The notes: generated by a model from the letters alone, not told the origin. DNA of 64,000 nt from Schlesneria sp. DSM 10557 (GCF_041860085.1 NZ_CP124747.1:1178001-1242000), one strand, 5' to 3'; shown: positions 43,250 through 52,137, numbered from the stretch's first letter. Translations and numbers: made by a program.

Positions 43250-44854
43250 ATGAGAAGTCAGACTATGGACCGAGTCCGCTGCGGAAGTGCCGTTCTGTGG
43301 TGCGTCGCCATTCTGATCTCAAGGGTCGCGGTTTGCCTCTCTGCCGAACACGTGGAGCAGGTTGAAAGTCGAACCCGAATCGATGAGGTCGTGGAAACGG
43401 GATGTCACGCTGAAGGCATCTCACCCCTTCCCACATGTAGTGACACAGAGTTCCTCCGCCGCGTCTGGCTCGATCTGGCGGGACGAACTCCGCCCTTAGA
43501 GGAAGTCTTGAAAGTGACTTCTTCGTCCCTTCTGGATCGTGGCGACGTCATCGAACGACTGGTCAAATCACCGGAATTTGCCCGCCACTGGGGTCGAATC
43601 TGGGCAGAGTATCTGACTGAGCAGCGCCCATTCGAGACAGAAGGGTATGACGGTCGCCGCCTGCTGCAGTTTCTGACAAAGGCCTTTCACGAGGACCAGC
43701 CCTACACAGAAATCGTCAGCGAATTGATTCTTGGTGAGGGAACAAGCGATGTCAGCGGGGCAACGAATTTTCTGATGCGCTACAATGCGGAACCGATACC
43801 GCTGGCGGGTGCAGTCAGCCAGAAGTTTCTGGGACTTTCCATGCACTGTGCCGAGTGCCACGATCATCCGCATGCGCGCTGGAAACAAAAGGACTTCCTC
43901 GGTCTGGCTGCTCATTTCGCTCGACTGCGAAAGATGACGCCGACCAATCCACAGGAAGGGGAATCGTTCTTCGTAATCATCGAGCGGCCGCGCGGCGAGC
44001 TACGTGTTGCCGATCGAAAGGCGAGTCCAAACGAGAATGGACAACAGCCGCTGCGAACGATTTTCCCTCAACTTCCTGACAGCCCACGAACGGACTCGAC
44101 AAGAGCGCGACGAGCCGTACTTGTCGAATGGCTTACCGAGAATTCCAATCCCTACCTCGGTCGGCACATGGTGAATCTGGTCTGGGAACGGTTGCTGGGC
44201 GAACGGCTGGTTCCCAATCTGGATGATTGGCCCACCCAAAATCTGTCTCCGAATACCGAGTTGCTCAATCTGCTGGCTGCCGATTTCTGCGATAGCGGCT
44301 GGAGCATCCAGCAACTGGTAACCACGATCGCGAAGTCCAGGACGTACCAGCGGTCGAGTCACACCGACGTATCGGCGGACTCCCGATTCGATCCCGAGAA
44401 GGCGCACACGGAATGGGCGAACTGGTCACGAGCGAGGATTCGGCCGCTGTCGGCCGATCAGATTCATCTCTCGATCGGTCAGGCGTTCGGATATCACTTC
44501 GACGAGAATGACCACCGCCTGGCACACGTGACTGGCGAGGAATTTTCCCAGGACATCCCCAACAATAACCTGGGGGCGATCCCTCTGTCATTGAGTCGAT
44601 CTCTCGCGCTGTACAACAGCGACTACGTCCGCGGAGCAGTCGAACTGGGAAGCGAGGTCGCGATTCGACTGTATGGCCCCCATGTCAGTTCCGAGCATAT
44701 CGAGCGGATGTTTCTGGTACTTCTCTCACGACGGCCAACGATCGAAGAAATTGAGTTCTTTCAGGATCAAAGCAGCGAGGACGATCCACGCACGGGCCTG
44801 CAGGACATTCTGTGGGTACTGCTGAACTCGTCCGAATTTGTCACCAATCACTAG
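43250..44854 (+). CDS. PSCyt2-PSD1 protein, short form without PSCyt1 (DUF1549/DUF1553)
   Basis: 534 residues from ATG 43250, with TAGGA 8 nt upstream; later Met at 43265 is possible. A signal peptide (about 9-32) precedes DUF1549 (about 45-230), which starts CSDTEFLRRVWLDLAGRTPP and includes the haem motif CAECH. PSD1/DUF1553 follows (about 290-530), starting RRAVLVEWLTENSNPYLGRH and ending with NSSEFVTNH. Unlike the other two PSD1 genes in the window, it has no N-terminal PSCyt1 cytochrome domain and no PA14 insert, so it carries one CxxCH rather than two. It is followed 11 bp later by a DUF1501 gene and probably co-transcribed. Confidence 0.9.
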   Translation: MRSQTMDRVRCGSAVLWCVAILISRVAVCLSAEHVEQVESRTRIDEVVETGCHAEGISPLPTCSDTEFLRRVWLDLAGRTPPLEEVLKVTSSSLLDRGDVIERLVKSPEFARHWGRIWAEYLTEQRPFETEGYDGRRLLQFLTKAFHEDQPYTEIVSELILGEGTSDVSGATNFLMRYNAEPIPLAGAVSQKFLGLSMHCAECHDHPHARWKQKDFLGLAAHFARLRKMTPTNPQEGESFFVIIERPRGELRVADRKASPNENGQQPLRTIFPQLPDSPRTDSTRARRAVLVEWLTENSNPYLGRHMVNLVWERLLGERLVPNLDDWPTQNLSPNTELLNLLAADFCDSGWSIQQLVTTIAKSRTYQRSSHTDVSADSRFDPEKAHTEWANWSRARIRPLSADQIHLSIGQAFGYHFDENDHRLAHVTGEEFSQDIPNNNLGAIPLSLSRSLALYNSDYVRGAVELGSEVAIRLYGPHVSSEHIERMFLVLLSRRPTIEEIEFFQDQSSEDDPRTGLQDILWVLLNSSEFVTNH

Positions 44855-44865
44855 GAATACAGTGT

Positions 44866-46128
44866 ATGTTTACTTCATTGTTTTCACGTCGATCGGTCCT
44901 GAAGTCCGCCACCGCTGCGGGGATCTCGTTCTTCAATACGTCCCTCTGGACGGCGCTGCTATCCGCACAGACGAAAGCGGCCGGCGCGAAAGCATGCATC
45001 TTGATCTTCCTCGAAGGTGGCCCCAGTCAGATCGACACGTTCGATCCCAAGCCAAGCACACCGACCGGCGGACCGTTCGAGGCGATTGATACCAAGCTAT
45101 CGGGCATTCAGTTTTCCCAGCATGTTCCTCGTCTGGCTGCGATGGCCGATCAACTGGCGGTGGTCCGAACGCTGAGCAGCGAAGAAAAGGACCACGACAG
45201 GGCTCAAGTTTTGATGCTGTCAGGGTATCAGCCCAACCCTCGCATTCAGTACCCGGTATTCGGATCAACAGTCGCCTGGCAACAGTCTGATCCTGCCGCC
45301 GATGTTCCCGCATTTGTCTCGATCGGCAGGCGATTCGGCACCAGTCTCCTTGGGCCTCAGTTCGGCCCCTTTGTGATCGAAGACGTCAGCAACCCGGCTC
45401 CTAACTTGGCCCTCCCGGAAGATTTGACAGACGCGAGGCTCAAGCGTCGACTCGCTGCACTGGAAAAATTCAACACGCAGTTCGGTCAGAAGTTTCAAAC
45501 ACCGCTGGGCACGGATCTCACAGAACTGGCTCGGCGCGCCGATCGGATGCGGCACAGCGAGGTGTTCCAGCCTTACGACGCGGCCGCCAGCGAGCCGGAA
45601 CTCTTCGAACGGTACGGCAGCGGGATTAACGATGGGTATCTCGCCCGAGCCTGCCTCATGGCGCGGCGGCTCGTCGAATCAGGAGTCAAATTCGTTGAAG
45701 TGAACTTCGGTGGCTGGGACACGCACGACAACAATTTCAACCAGGTCCAGGATCTGTCCGCGTCACTCGATGCAGGTCTGGCAACTCTGATCGAAGACCT
45801 TCAGGAACGGGGTCTGCTTGATCAGACTCTCCTCTGCTGCGTCGGCGAATTCGGGCGCACACCCAAAATCAATGGAGACAACGGCCGCGACCATTTCCCC
45901 AACGTCTTTTCCGCCGTTCTCGCCGGCGGCGGTATCAAGGCCGGCCAGGCGCTGGGGGAATCCACTGAGGATGGCATGGAAGTCAAAGATCGGGCCGTCA
46001 CGATCCCTGACTTCCATGCAACGCTGTTCACCGCCCTCGGTCTGGATGTTACTAAAGACTACTTTGCTCCGGACGGCCGATTATTGAAGCTGACCGACGG
46101 AGGCAAACCGGTCGCGGAATTGATCTGA
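44866..46128 (+). CDS. DUF1501 domain protein paired with short PSD1 gene
   Basis: 420 residues from ATG 44866, chosen for TAGGAA 8 nt upstream and an 11-bp gap to the previous stop. The N terminus is Tat-like (FSRRSVLKSATAAGISFFNT). Motifs: ACILIFLEGGPSQIDTFDPK, FGGWDTHDNNF, CVGEFGRTPKINGDNGRDHF and the final IPDFHATLFTALGLD. It is shorter than the other DUF1501 proteins here (420 versus 480-490), mainly by loss of loops in the middle. The partner of the short PSD1 gene; together they form a compact version of the module. Confidence 0.92.
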   Translation: MFTSLFSRRSVLKSATAAGISFFNTSLWTALLSAQTKAAGAKACILIFLEGGPSQIDTFDPKPSTPTGGPFEAIDTKLSGIQFSQHVPRLAAMADQLAVVRTLSSEEKDHDRAQVLMLSGYQPNPRIQYPVFGSTVAWQQSDPAADVPAFVSIGRRFGTSLLGPQFGPFVIEDVSNPAPNLALPEDLTDARLKRRLAALEKFNTQFGQKFQTPLGTDLTELARRADRMRHSEVFQPYDAAASEPELFERYGSGINDGYLARACLMARRLVESGVKFVEVNFGGWDTHDNNFNQVQDLSASLDAGLATLIEDLQERGLLDQTLLCCVGEFGRTPKINGDNGRDHFPNVFSAVLAGGGIKAGQALGESTEDGMEVKDRAVTIPDFHATLFTALGLDVTKDYFAPDGRLLKLTDGGKPVAELI

Positions 46129-46386
46129 GATCCGACCCGCTCGGTTCAGGTTAGACCCGCTACGAACCTTCCAGCCGCAAAATCTGCCCCATTGCTTTAC
46201 GCAACGAGCTGCGACACGCCAAATGGTACTCATGTCAGACTGGGCAATCTGCATGAACATCTCTCAGGGTATCAATTAATCTCTCCGCACACTCTGAACT
46301 GCATGAGTGCATCAGGCTGAGCCGAATGAAAATGAGATTACGAGAATGGATTCTCGCTTCGGCCTTCGCTGAAAGGATAAGCGAAC

Positions 46387-47142
46387 ATGACAGGAACTGC
46401 CCGACTCGCCAGCCTTCGAAAGCTGCTTTGCTGCGTGCTGGGTAGTTCCGCGTTCGTGGTCGGGTACGCGGGGTACGGAGCCGATCCACTCCCCGAGTTT
46501 GAACCATTCATCGAAATCGTGGGTGGGGATGATCTGGTTGCTGAGTCGTCTGAGATCGGTGACGCACTTGACCGACTTGCCGATATCCCGTCACCGTCCG
46601 GCGAGACCGATTCGAAGTCGAGTTCGGAATCCTCTGCTTTCGCCGGACGGCCGGTCCATCGCCCACTGTCTGACGTGAAGGCGACGATCGCCCCTCCGGC
46701 GGGGCTGTTGCCCAAGTCCAAACCCGTTCGCGATCTCGACGAATCCGTGGACCTCATCTTCGACGGCACAGACCGCCCCTGGGCCTACACCTGCTTTCAT
46801 TGGGAGGCTCCCGCCACCCGCAGCCTTCCGCTGCTCTTTGAAGAGCCGAATCTCGAGCGACTCGGCTACGCGTACGGGTTCTGTGACTACGGCATCTGCG
46901 AAGAGGAACCCCGCCGAGGACAGCGGCTGCAGGCGCTTGTCTCATTCGTGCACTTCTTCGGCCGCGTCCCCTTCATTCCGTACATGGCGGGAGTTCATCC
47001 ACTTACCGAGCCCTATTACACACTCGGGGTCGACCGACCGGGTAGTCCTGTTCCCTACCGTAAGCACATCATTCCGCAGAGTCTGCGGGGTACGCTGTAT
47101 CAGGCGGGCGCCGCAGTCGGCGCCGTCTTCATTATCCCTTAG
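46387..47142 (+). CDS. Conserved planctomycete hypothetical protein, exported
   Basis: 251 residues; I do not know its function. An N-terminal signal-like segment (RKLLCCVLGSSAFVVGYAGY) is followed by an acidic, Ser-rich linker to about residue 115, and a C-terminal domain (about 130-251). That domain has a distinctive pattern: WEAPATRSLPLLFEEPNLER, then YGFCDYGIC, SFVHFFGRVPFIPYMAGVHP, YYTLGVDRPGSPVPYRKH and a final hydrophobic AGAAVGAVFIIP that could be a membrane segment. I recall the same pattern (LYFE.P.LERYG, FF.TVP.LPY..G) from other planctomycete hypotheticals, but cannot check. Stands alone after the DUF1501 gene, 258 bp away. Confidence 0.7.
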   Translation: MTGTARLASLRKLLCCVLGSSAFVVGYAGYGADPLPEFEPFIEIVGGDDLVAESSEIGDALDRLADIPSPSGETDSKSSSESSAFAGRPVHRPLSDVKATIAPPAGLLPKSKPVRDLDESVDLIFDGTDRPWAYTCFHWEAPATRSLPLLFEEPNLERLGYAYGFCDYGICEEEPRRGQRLQALVSFVHFFGRVPFIPYMAGVHPLTEPYYTLGVDRPGSPVPYRKHIIPQSLRGTLYQAGAAVGAVFIIP

Positions 47143-47398
47143 TCAGCCAGAGAACGATCGACGCCGCGCCGCGTCGACAGCGGTTTGGGATTGTCATCGA
47201 ACATTCTCGGGGAAACCACATGAGGCACCCCAAATCATGTGCGGTAGCCGTTGCAAGAATCCTCAGTGGTGGGTAAACGAATCACCCACCGCAGCCAGGC
47301 TTGCAGGCCATGGCGCAGTGGGTGACATATCTATGGCGAATCATCGATGACTTCCGCCTGATCGAGAAGGCTGACTCGGCGAGCGAGACGAGCGGCCC

Positions 47399-48241
47399 TC
47401 AGTCTGCCATTCCCTTCTTCATGAACGCCAGTGCGTTCTGAGCCAGATATTCTTCGGTCGGAAACATGCGACGCCAGATCTTCGTCGCGGCGGCAAGTGC
47501 CGGCAGCGCCAGACCAAAAGCTTCAACGGTCAACCAGCCATCATACTTCAGTTCTTTCAACGTCTTGAACGTGGTCTCCCAGTCAACATGTCCTTCACCC
47601 GGAGTCGAACGATCGTTTTCTGAAATGTGCACATGGACGACCTGGTCCCAGCACCCCTTCATCGCGGCCGCGAGATCTTTCTCTTCGATATTCGCATGGA
47701 AGGTATCGTACATCATCTTCAAATTCGGATGATTAGCTTCGCGACAGAATCGGGCATCGTCCGCCGCGCTGGTCAGGAAGTAACATTCGAATCGATTGAG
47801 GTATTCACAGACCAGGGTCACGTTGTTTTTCGCCGCGTGGTCGGCGGCTTTCGTCAGTGAATCGAGGCCCCACTTCCATTCATCTGCAGTGGGACCAGCC
47901 CCACTGAACGTCCCTAACGCCGAATGCAGAGGACCGCAAAGCAGGTTTGCTCCCGCGGCCGCCACAGTGTCGATCGCCTTTTTCAATCGCTCGACCCCGG
48001 CAGAGCGAATTGCGGGATCGGCCGATATCGGATTGTCAGCATCGGAACAGACAGTCACGGCTGTTCGCTCAAGACCGATCGCATCAAGCATCTTGCCAAG
48101 TCTGGCGAACTTCGCGGGATCGAGATCAAAGACGGGAAGTTCGACGCCGTCGTATCCCCACTTCTTCAGGTTCTCGAGGATTCCGGCATGCTCTTCCGTC
48201 ACGTCGGACGCCCAGAGCAGCATATTCATTCCGTATTTCAT
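47399..48241 (-). CDS. Sugar phosphate isomerase/epimerase family protein (D-tagatose 3-epimerase-like TIM barrel)
   Basis: 280 residues from ATG 48241, with AGGGTG 6 nt upstream. An AP-endonuclease-2-type TIM barrel: KYGMNMLLWASDV start, WGYDGVELPVFD, AVTVCSDADNP, VTLVCEYLNRFECYF with metal-binding Glu, MMYDTFHANIEEKD with Asp/His, VHVHISENDRSTPGEGHVDW with His, and WLTVEAFG with Glu. This set of Glu, Asp, His, Glu matches D-tagatose/D-psicose 3-epimerases and related ketose epimerases that use Mn2+ or Co2+. The exact sugar is unknown. Cytoplasmic. Next gene downstream on the minus strand ends 43 bp before it, so the two may be co-transcribed. Confidence 0.88.
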   Translation of the reverse strand: MKYGMNMLLWASDVTEEHAGILENLKKWGYDGVELPVFDLDPAKFARLGKMLDAIGLERTAVTVCSDADNPISADPAIRSAGVERLKKAIDTVAAAGANLLCGPLHSALGTFSGAGPTADEWKWGLDSLTKAADHAAKNNVTLVCEYLNRFECYFLTSAADDARFCREANHPNLKMMYDTFHANIEEKDLAAAMKGCWDQVVHVHISENDRSTPGEGHVDWETTFKTLKELKYDGWLTVEAFGLALPALAAATKIWRRMFPTEEYLAQNALAFMKKGMAD

Positions 48242-48283
48242 GCGGTTCACCCTAAAAGTTCGCGAATCAGGTCATGGATGTGA

Positions 48284-48946
48284 TCATGGTAACGTGAAGC
48301 GATCTGCGGGAAGCAGATCCCGCAAACGCAGACGAACGAGATCTCTACCCGCCGTGATGACTTCACTGGCGTCGGTCGGAATCGGGGACAGTTTGACTCG
48401 CATCAGCACTTGATTCAAGAGAAGCAGTAATGTCAGATCACTCTCGTACCCACGCAGAAACTGCTCACGCCGATAGACTTCGATAAACCAAGCCAGTCGT
48501 TCTGTCGGTGTACGGGCCATCCGGTTCACCGCCACTTCGATCTGTGCGGGGTCAACATCATCCAGCAACCGCCAGTAGTCCTCAAACTGAACGTTGTACT
48601 GGTCCATCAGCACTCCATCCAGAATCAGTTCCATGCCGACATGCCCCAAAAAGTTACAGTGATACTTTTCATCAGGGCCGAGATTCTCGCGAAACATCCG
48701 TGTCAGTTCAGACGTCACCTCAACAAACCCGCGCGTGGCATGAAACCAGTCGTCATCGTGTAGATGCTGCAGCACTCCCGCAGCCACGGCGGATTGCACG
48801 TCGTCATTTGACGCCAGCCAGGGCTCAACATGACGCGGCCTCAGACGCACCTTCCGATCCGCCGCGGACAACCAGTCCGGGACCCCCGTCGCAGCCATCA
48901 GATAAGGCTCGTGAAGATGGTTCAGCGCGTGAGCGAAATAATTCAT
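48284..48946 (-). CDS. Protein of unknown function, weakly like acyl-carrier-protein phosphodiesterase
   Basis: 220 residues from ATG 48946, with AAGG about 10 nt upstream; a GTG at 48955 is possible. All-helical composition. His/Asp residues fall in spaced motifs: MNYFAHALNHLHEPYL (start), GVPDWLSA, LQHLHDDDWFHATRGF, HCNFLGHVGMELILDGVLMD. The opening and the spacing recall the HD-like ACP phosphodiesterase (AcpH) family, which begins MNFLAH and releases 4'-phosphopantetheine from ACP, but the similarity is weak. It precedes the sugar epimerase in the transcript. I regard it as a conserved, probably metal-binding protein of unknown role. Confidence 0.6.
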   Translation of the reverse strand: MNYFAHALNHLHEPYLMAATGVPDWLSAADRKVRLRPRHVEPWLASNDDVQSAVAAGVLQHLHDDDWFHATRGFVEVTSELTRMFRENLGPDEKYHCNFLGHVGMELILDGVLMDQYNVQFEDYWRLLDDVDPAQIEVAVNRMARTPTERLAWFIEVYRREQFLRGYESDLTLLLLLNQVLMRVKLSPIPTDASEVITAGRDLVRLRLRDLLPADRFTLP

Positions 48947-49214
48947 CCGGGCCACGCCTTCCTCAGGAATTCAATTCGACGATTGTATCATCATCCAGAT
49001 TTGACCTGATTCATCAAGGCGTGGCCCAGACGTATGAAGCCGAGGAACTTTGATTCGGCTGGGCAACAAAGAGGAAGTAACTCAAGAGGCGTCACTGCTG
49101 CGACGAACCTCGTCACGACACGAGAATACCTGCTGATACGTCATCTGTCGGCCAATCGATGCGAACATCTGCGTACGAATGATACGGTCAGGAGTATTCG
49201 AGAAGAGTCGCTCC

Positions 49215-50198
49215 CTACGATTCCACAGATGACCTTTCCGCACCCTCACCAAGCCGCCTGTTCCGTGCAATGAACAAGCCGGCTCCTCCTGACAATAGCA
49301 ATATCAGCGAGCCCGGCTCAGGTACGGCCGCGGGGTTGACAGCATATGTGATGTTGTCAATCGCAAAATAGGCGGGAGTATTCATCCCATAGGGCCCCGT
49401 ATCGGATGAAGAAAGATTGAAGTAAATCGTCGATGCACCCGCCAGCGACGACAGATCGAAGAGAGTCCAGTCGGCAATGACATAATCCAGGGTTTGATCG
49501 GCAAATCGATAATCCGCAAGAAAGAACTCCGCAGAAATTGCAGCCACCGACTGCCCATCCGAGGTGCTCAGTACATTGCCGTCCGCATCAGTGCCATACG
49601 CTGAAAGCATCAGAAAGTCAGGATCATTTCCTGACGCACCTCCGAAAGCTTTCGCAAACGAATCTCCCCAGAGCATAGAGAGTGCCGCGTACGTGGTGTT
49701 GGCGACTTGGGCGCTCAGAATGGTCGCACCCGTGGGCAGGGAGAAGTGGGGGAGATCTCTTAAGGCGCTGACATCCATCGGATTGAAAGGAACTGGATCA
49801 AGAACGTTCGGAGAAATATCATCGTATCCGAATGCCACTCCGAATTGATTGGAACTGCTATCTCCAGGTGCGAAGACACTGAATTGATTCAGATACCCGC
49901 CATCGACAGTGTTGTGTTCGTTCGAGTATGAAAAACCATGCCAGAAACCGGATCCCCCTTGGTCCTGGAAGTTCGACAAAGTGACACCCGACGTCACGAA
50001 ATCGGTCCGGATCTCAGGAGAATATCCGCCAGGCACGACCACTCCCCCCGCATCAAACGGAGGCCCGTGAGAACCTGCGGAGAGCGGCAGATCCTGGAAT
50101 GTGGCGACAATTTCTCCGCCGCTCACCGCGGACATCGTTGCCAACACGACAGCGACTGACAGCGCCCATTTCGAAAAACACGCAGCCAATGACATCAT
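49215..50198 (-). CDS. PEP-CTERM sorting domain protein (DUF4465-like)
   Basis: 327 residues; ATG 50198 or 50195, with AAAGGTC upstream. Signal peptide about 1-28. The body fits DUF4465: opening FQDLPLSAGS, the segment FWHGFSYSNEHNTVDGGYLN, YDDIS, VANTTYAALSMLWGDSFAKAF and DWTLFDLSSLAGASTIYFNL, ending in YFAIDNITY. The last 35 residues are a PEP-CTERM signal: AVPEPGSLILLLSGGAGLFI then ARNRR, recognised by an exosortase. DUF4465 proteins are secreted, and in Bacteroidota are linked with cell-surface adhesion or gut polysaccharide use. No exosortase gene is in the window. It lies 367 bp downstream of the riboswitch-led DUF1559 gene on the same strand. Confidence 0.88.
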   Translation of the reverse strand: MMSLAACFSKWALSVAVVLATMSAVSGGEIVATFQDLPLSAGSHGPPFDAGGVVVPGGYSPEIRTDFVTSGVTLSNFQDQGGSGFWHGFSYSNEHNTVDGGYLNQFSVFAPGDSSSNQFGVAFGYDDISPNVLDPVPFNPMDVSALRDLPHFSLPTGATILSAQVANTTYAALSMLWGDSFAKAFGGASGNDPDFLMLSAYGTDADGNVLSTSDGQSVAAISAEFFLADYRFADQTLDYVIADWTLFDLSSLAGASTIYFNLSSSDTGPYGMNTPAYFAIDNITYAVNPAAVPEPGSLILLLSGGAGLFIARNRRLGEGAERSSVES

Positions 50199-50565
50199 AA
50201 TACCGACCTTTCAACCAAAACTTCGACGACGACGCTTCAAGGGCGACTGGACACACCGGTGCTGCACGCTGAGACAGAACAGACTCTCAGTACAACGTGA
50301 GAGCACAGAGGTTCAGACCAGGTCGTAATCGACGGACAAAAAACGCAGCGTCCGCATCGCGGACTTCTGCAGAAAAGCTCTCATAGGAATGCGACTTCGC
50401 AGTCGTTTACGTCGCCACCTCAGCGAAATTAACGGGCTGGAGGGGCGGTCACAGCGACGTGCACAGCCTCAAAGAGAAGCTGTCGCAACACCACAGTGGT
50501 ATCGCTGATTCGATACCACTTCTAAGAATTAGAGTAAGAATTTCTGAGGCGAATGATCGTTGCGA
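50199..50565. other. Intergenic region with a strong hairpin
   Basis: 367 bp between the PEP-CTERM start and the DUF1559 stop (both minus). It holds the hairpin at 50495-50520 and, presumably, the PEP-CTERM gene promoter. Confidence 0.5.
50495..50520 (-). terminator. Perfect 10-bp hairpin after the DUF1559 gene
   Basis: AGTGGTATCG (50495-50504) and CGATACCACT (50511-50520) with a 6-nt loop, 46 nt past the DUF1559 stop on the minus strand. No T-run follows; it could end most transcripts from the riboswitch promoter before the PEP-CTERM gene, or protect the 3' end. Confidence 0.5.
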
Positions 50566-51552
50566 TTAATAGTCGCCGACGATCTCTTCCCCCTTGTAGG
50601 ATAGCAGAGCAGCAAAGACCTTGAGGTCAATCGTCTCGCTGATGAAACGGGCAGAGCCATCCCCCAGCAGAAAATTCGCTCCCCCGATGTGATAGCTATG
50701 AAATTCCTGACCGAAGTCGCAACCAATCCGCCCTAATGTGCTGCTACTGGCGGTCGTAACACAAGATTGCCATTTCGTCTGTGACGAAAGGCTATATCGC
50801 GCGTTAATGGGGGCTGACTGGTCGAAGAAATTTTTGTGGCCGGCCCAGATCCCGTGCAAAGCTTCAGGTGCTTCGCCGACAAAGATTGTCTGCGTCAGTC
50901 CGTCAATAACATCTCTGGACGAGACGTTGTTTTGATAACCCGTGGAGACGACGGTAAACGGCCCGCGGGAATCATAAGAATTGCTTCCATAATTGTTCTG
51001 GGCCTGGCATCCGACTGGTTCGCCAAAACAGCGAATTGCGCGTTCTCCGTAGTTAGCCCCGTAGTCACTCCGTCCAAATCGGATTCCAGGAAAATTGGCA
51101 TTATCTCCTTGCAGCTTTCGTCGATCCGACGAGCGACTGGAAGGACATAGATAAACGGGTAGGACCTCTTCGGCGACGGACCAGTTCTCTGGTTCCAGAT
51201 AAAAACGGTTCATGTCCCATTCGTTGAACAGGGCTGCCTGATCCAGACAAGGAAGGATGGCGACGCCCCAACTGATCGTTCGAGTTCGGATCAGATTGAC
51301 ATTTTTGAGCTGGGCAGAAGAGGAAAACCCTGCTGCAAATCCGGCCTTGGGAAACATACTATAGATGTCATGGTAGTTATGGAGTGCGATCCCGATCTGC
51401 TTGAGATGGTTTCGACAGTCCATTCTGCGGGCCGCCTCACGCGCCTGTTGGACTGCGGGAAGCAGTAAGCCCATCAGGACAGAGATGACGGCAATGACGA
51501 CCAGAAGTTCAATTAACGTAAAGGCGCGCCGGCGGAGGAAGAGAGATTGCAT
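50566..51552 (-). CDS. DUF1559 prepilin-type protein behind a cobalamin riboswitch
   Basis: 328 residues. Starts with a short basic leader and class III prepilin signal: RRRAFTLIELLVVIAVISVL; note Ala in place of the usual Gly before Phe, so cleavage may differ. The DUF1559 body follows (ARRMDCRNHLKQIGIALHNY, WGVAILPCLDQ, VYLCPSS) and the closing FHSYHIGGANFLLGDGSARF, the H-X9-DG motif. Extra Cys pairs (CFGEPVGCQ, CVTTASS...GCDFG) may form disulfides. The gene is preceded by a cobalamin riboswitch whose aptamer ends 110 nt before the ATG and by a promoter at its 5' edge, so expression should fall or rise with B12. That regulation is an inference from position; the aptamer is seen directly. 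Confidence 0.92.
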   Translation of the reverse strand: MQSLFLRRRAFTLIELLVVIAVISVLMGLLLPAVQQAREAARRMDCRNHLKQIGIALHNYHDIYSMFPKAGFAAGFSSSAQLKNVNLIRTRTISWGVAILPCLDQAALFNEWDMNRFYLEPENWSVAEEVLPVYLCPSSRSSDRRKLQGDNANFPGIRFGRSDYGANYGERAIRCFGEPVGCQAQNNYGSNSYDSRGPFTVVSTGYQNNVSSRDVIDGLTQTIFVGEAPEALHGIWAGHKNFFDQSAPINARYSLSSQTKWQSCVTTASSSTLGRIGCDFGQEFHSYHIGGANFLLGDGSARFISETIDLKVFAALLSYKGEEIVGDY

Positions 51553-51661
51553 GTGAGGGTCTTTCTCGCCATGCAGCTTCGGCAGCGGAAAGACACGAGC
51601 GCAGCACCGTGCGCAAGGACATGCCTTCCAGGGACGCTTGAGGCCGGAGCATCACACATGG

Positions 51662-51838
51662 CGTCTCACCGGGCCGTATTCTGACTCACGAGTCGAACGA
51701 ACCTCGAACGCCTTCCCATCAGCCTGAGCCGACAGTGGCACAATGTCCGAAGTTCTCCTCGTATACAGCGGCGGTCCCGTGCCGGGTTCTAACCGGCTTC
51801 CTGTCCTGATCGTTTCTGATCGGACGCCCAATGAGACG
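51662..51838 (-). promoter_or_regulatory. Cobalamin riboswitch
   Basis: Read on the minus strand. Closing stem P1: CGTCTCA (51838-51832) pairs with TGAGACG (51668-51662), extended by GGGC/GCCC. A P2-like hairpin follows (GTCCGATC...GATC-A-GGAC). Core: AGGAAGCCGG...CCGGC with stem GCCGG/CCGGC, then ACGGGACCGCCGCTGTA, matching the family's CGGnCCCGCCnCUGUA; the B12 box GCCACTG is at 51739-51733; then GATGGGAAGGC, the conserved 3' junction, and GAGTCAGAATAC before the P1 3' strand. All elements occur in the order and spacing of the Rfam cobalamin class. It ends 110 nt before the DUF1559 ATG. No terminator or sequestering helix was worked out, so the on/off mode is open. Confidence 0.88.
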
Positions 51839-51843
51839 GGCCG

Positions 51844-51871
51844 ATTCTAACTAACATTGACAGATTGGCAA
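51844..51871 (-). promoter_or_regulatory. Promoter of the riboswitch transcript
   Basis: On the minus strand, -35 TTGCCA (51871-51866), 16-bp spacer and -10 TAGAAT (51849-51844). Transcription would start near 51837, exactly where the riboswitch P1 stem begins. The two independent signals support each other. Confidence 0.55.
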
Positions 51872-52137
51872 TCCCTGTGGGCTCCGAGAAAATCGCTATT
51901 CTGATGGAGATCTTTATTGGTCACCAAAAACTGATTTCGTCGTCCGGCGGTCACCACTCGAAGGGAAGCGAGGCCCCAGTGCTTGGTCGTCGAGCCCCTT
52001 TGCAGGGCCTAAAGTGATCCTTGCCGCAGGCCTTGCCCATGACGCGATACCGATCGCAACAGGGTTCGCAGTTTACGGCTCACCTGAAACGAGGCTGACT
52101 TTGTAACTTCCCTCCGCCCTCGATCCGGATCTCCCTG

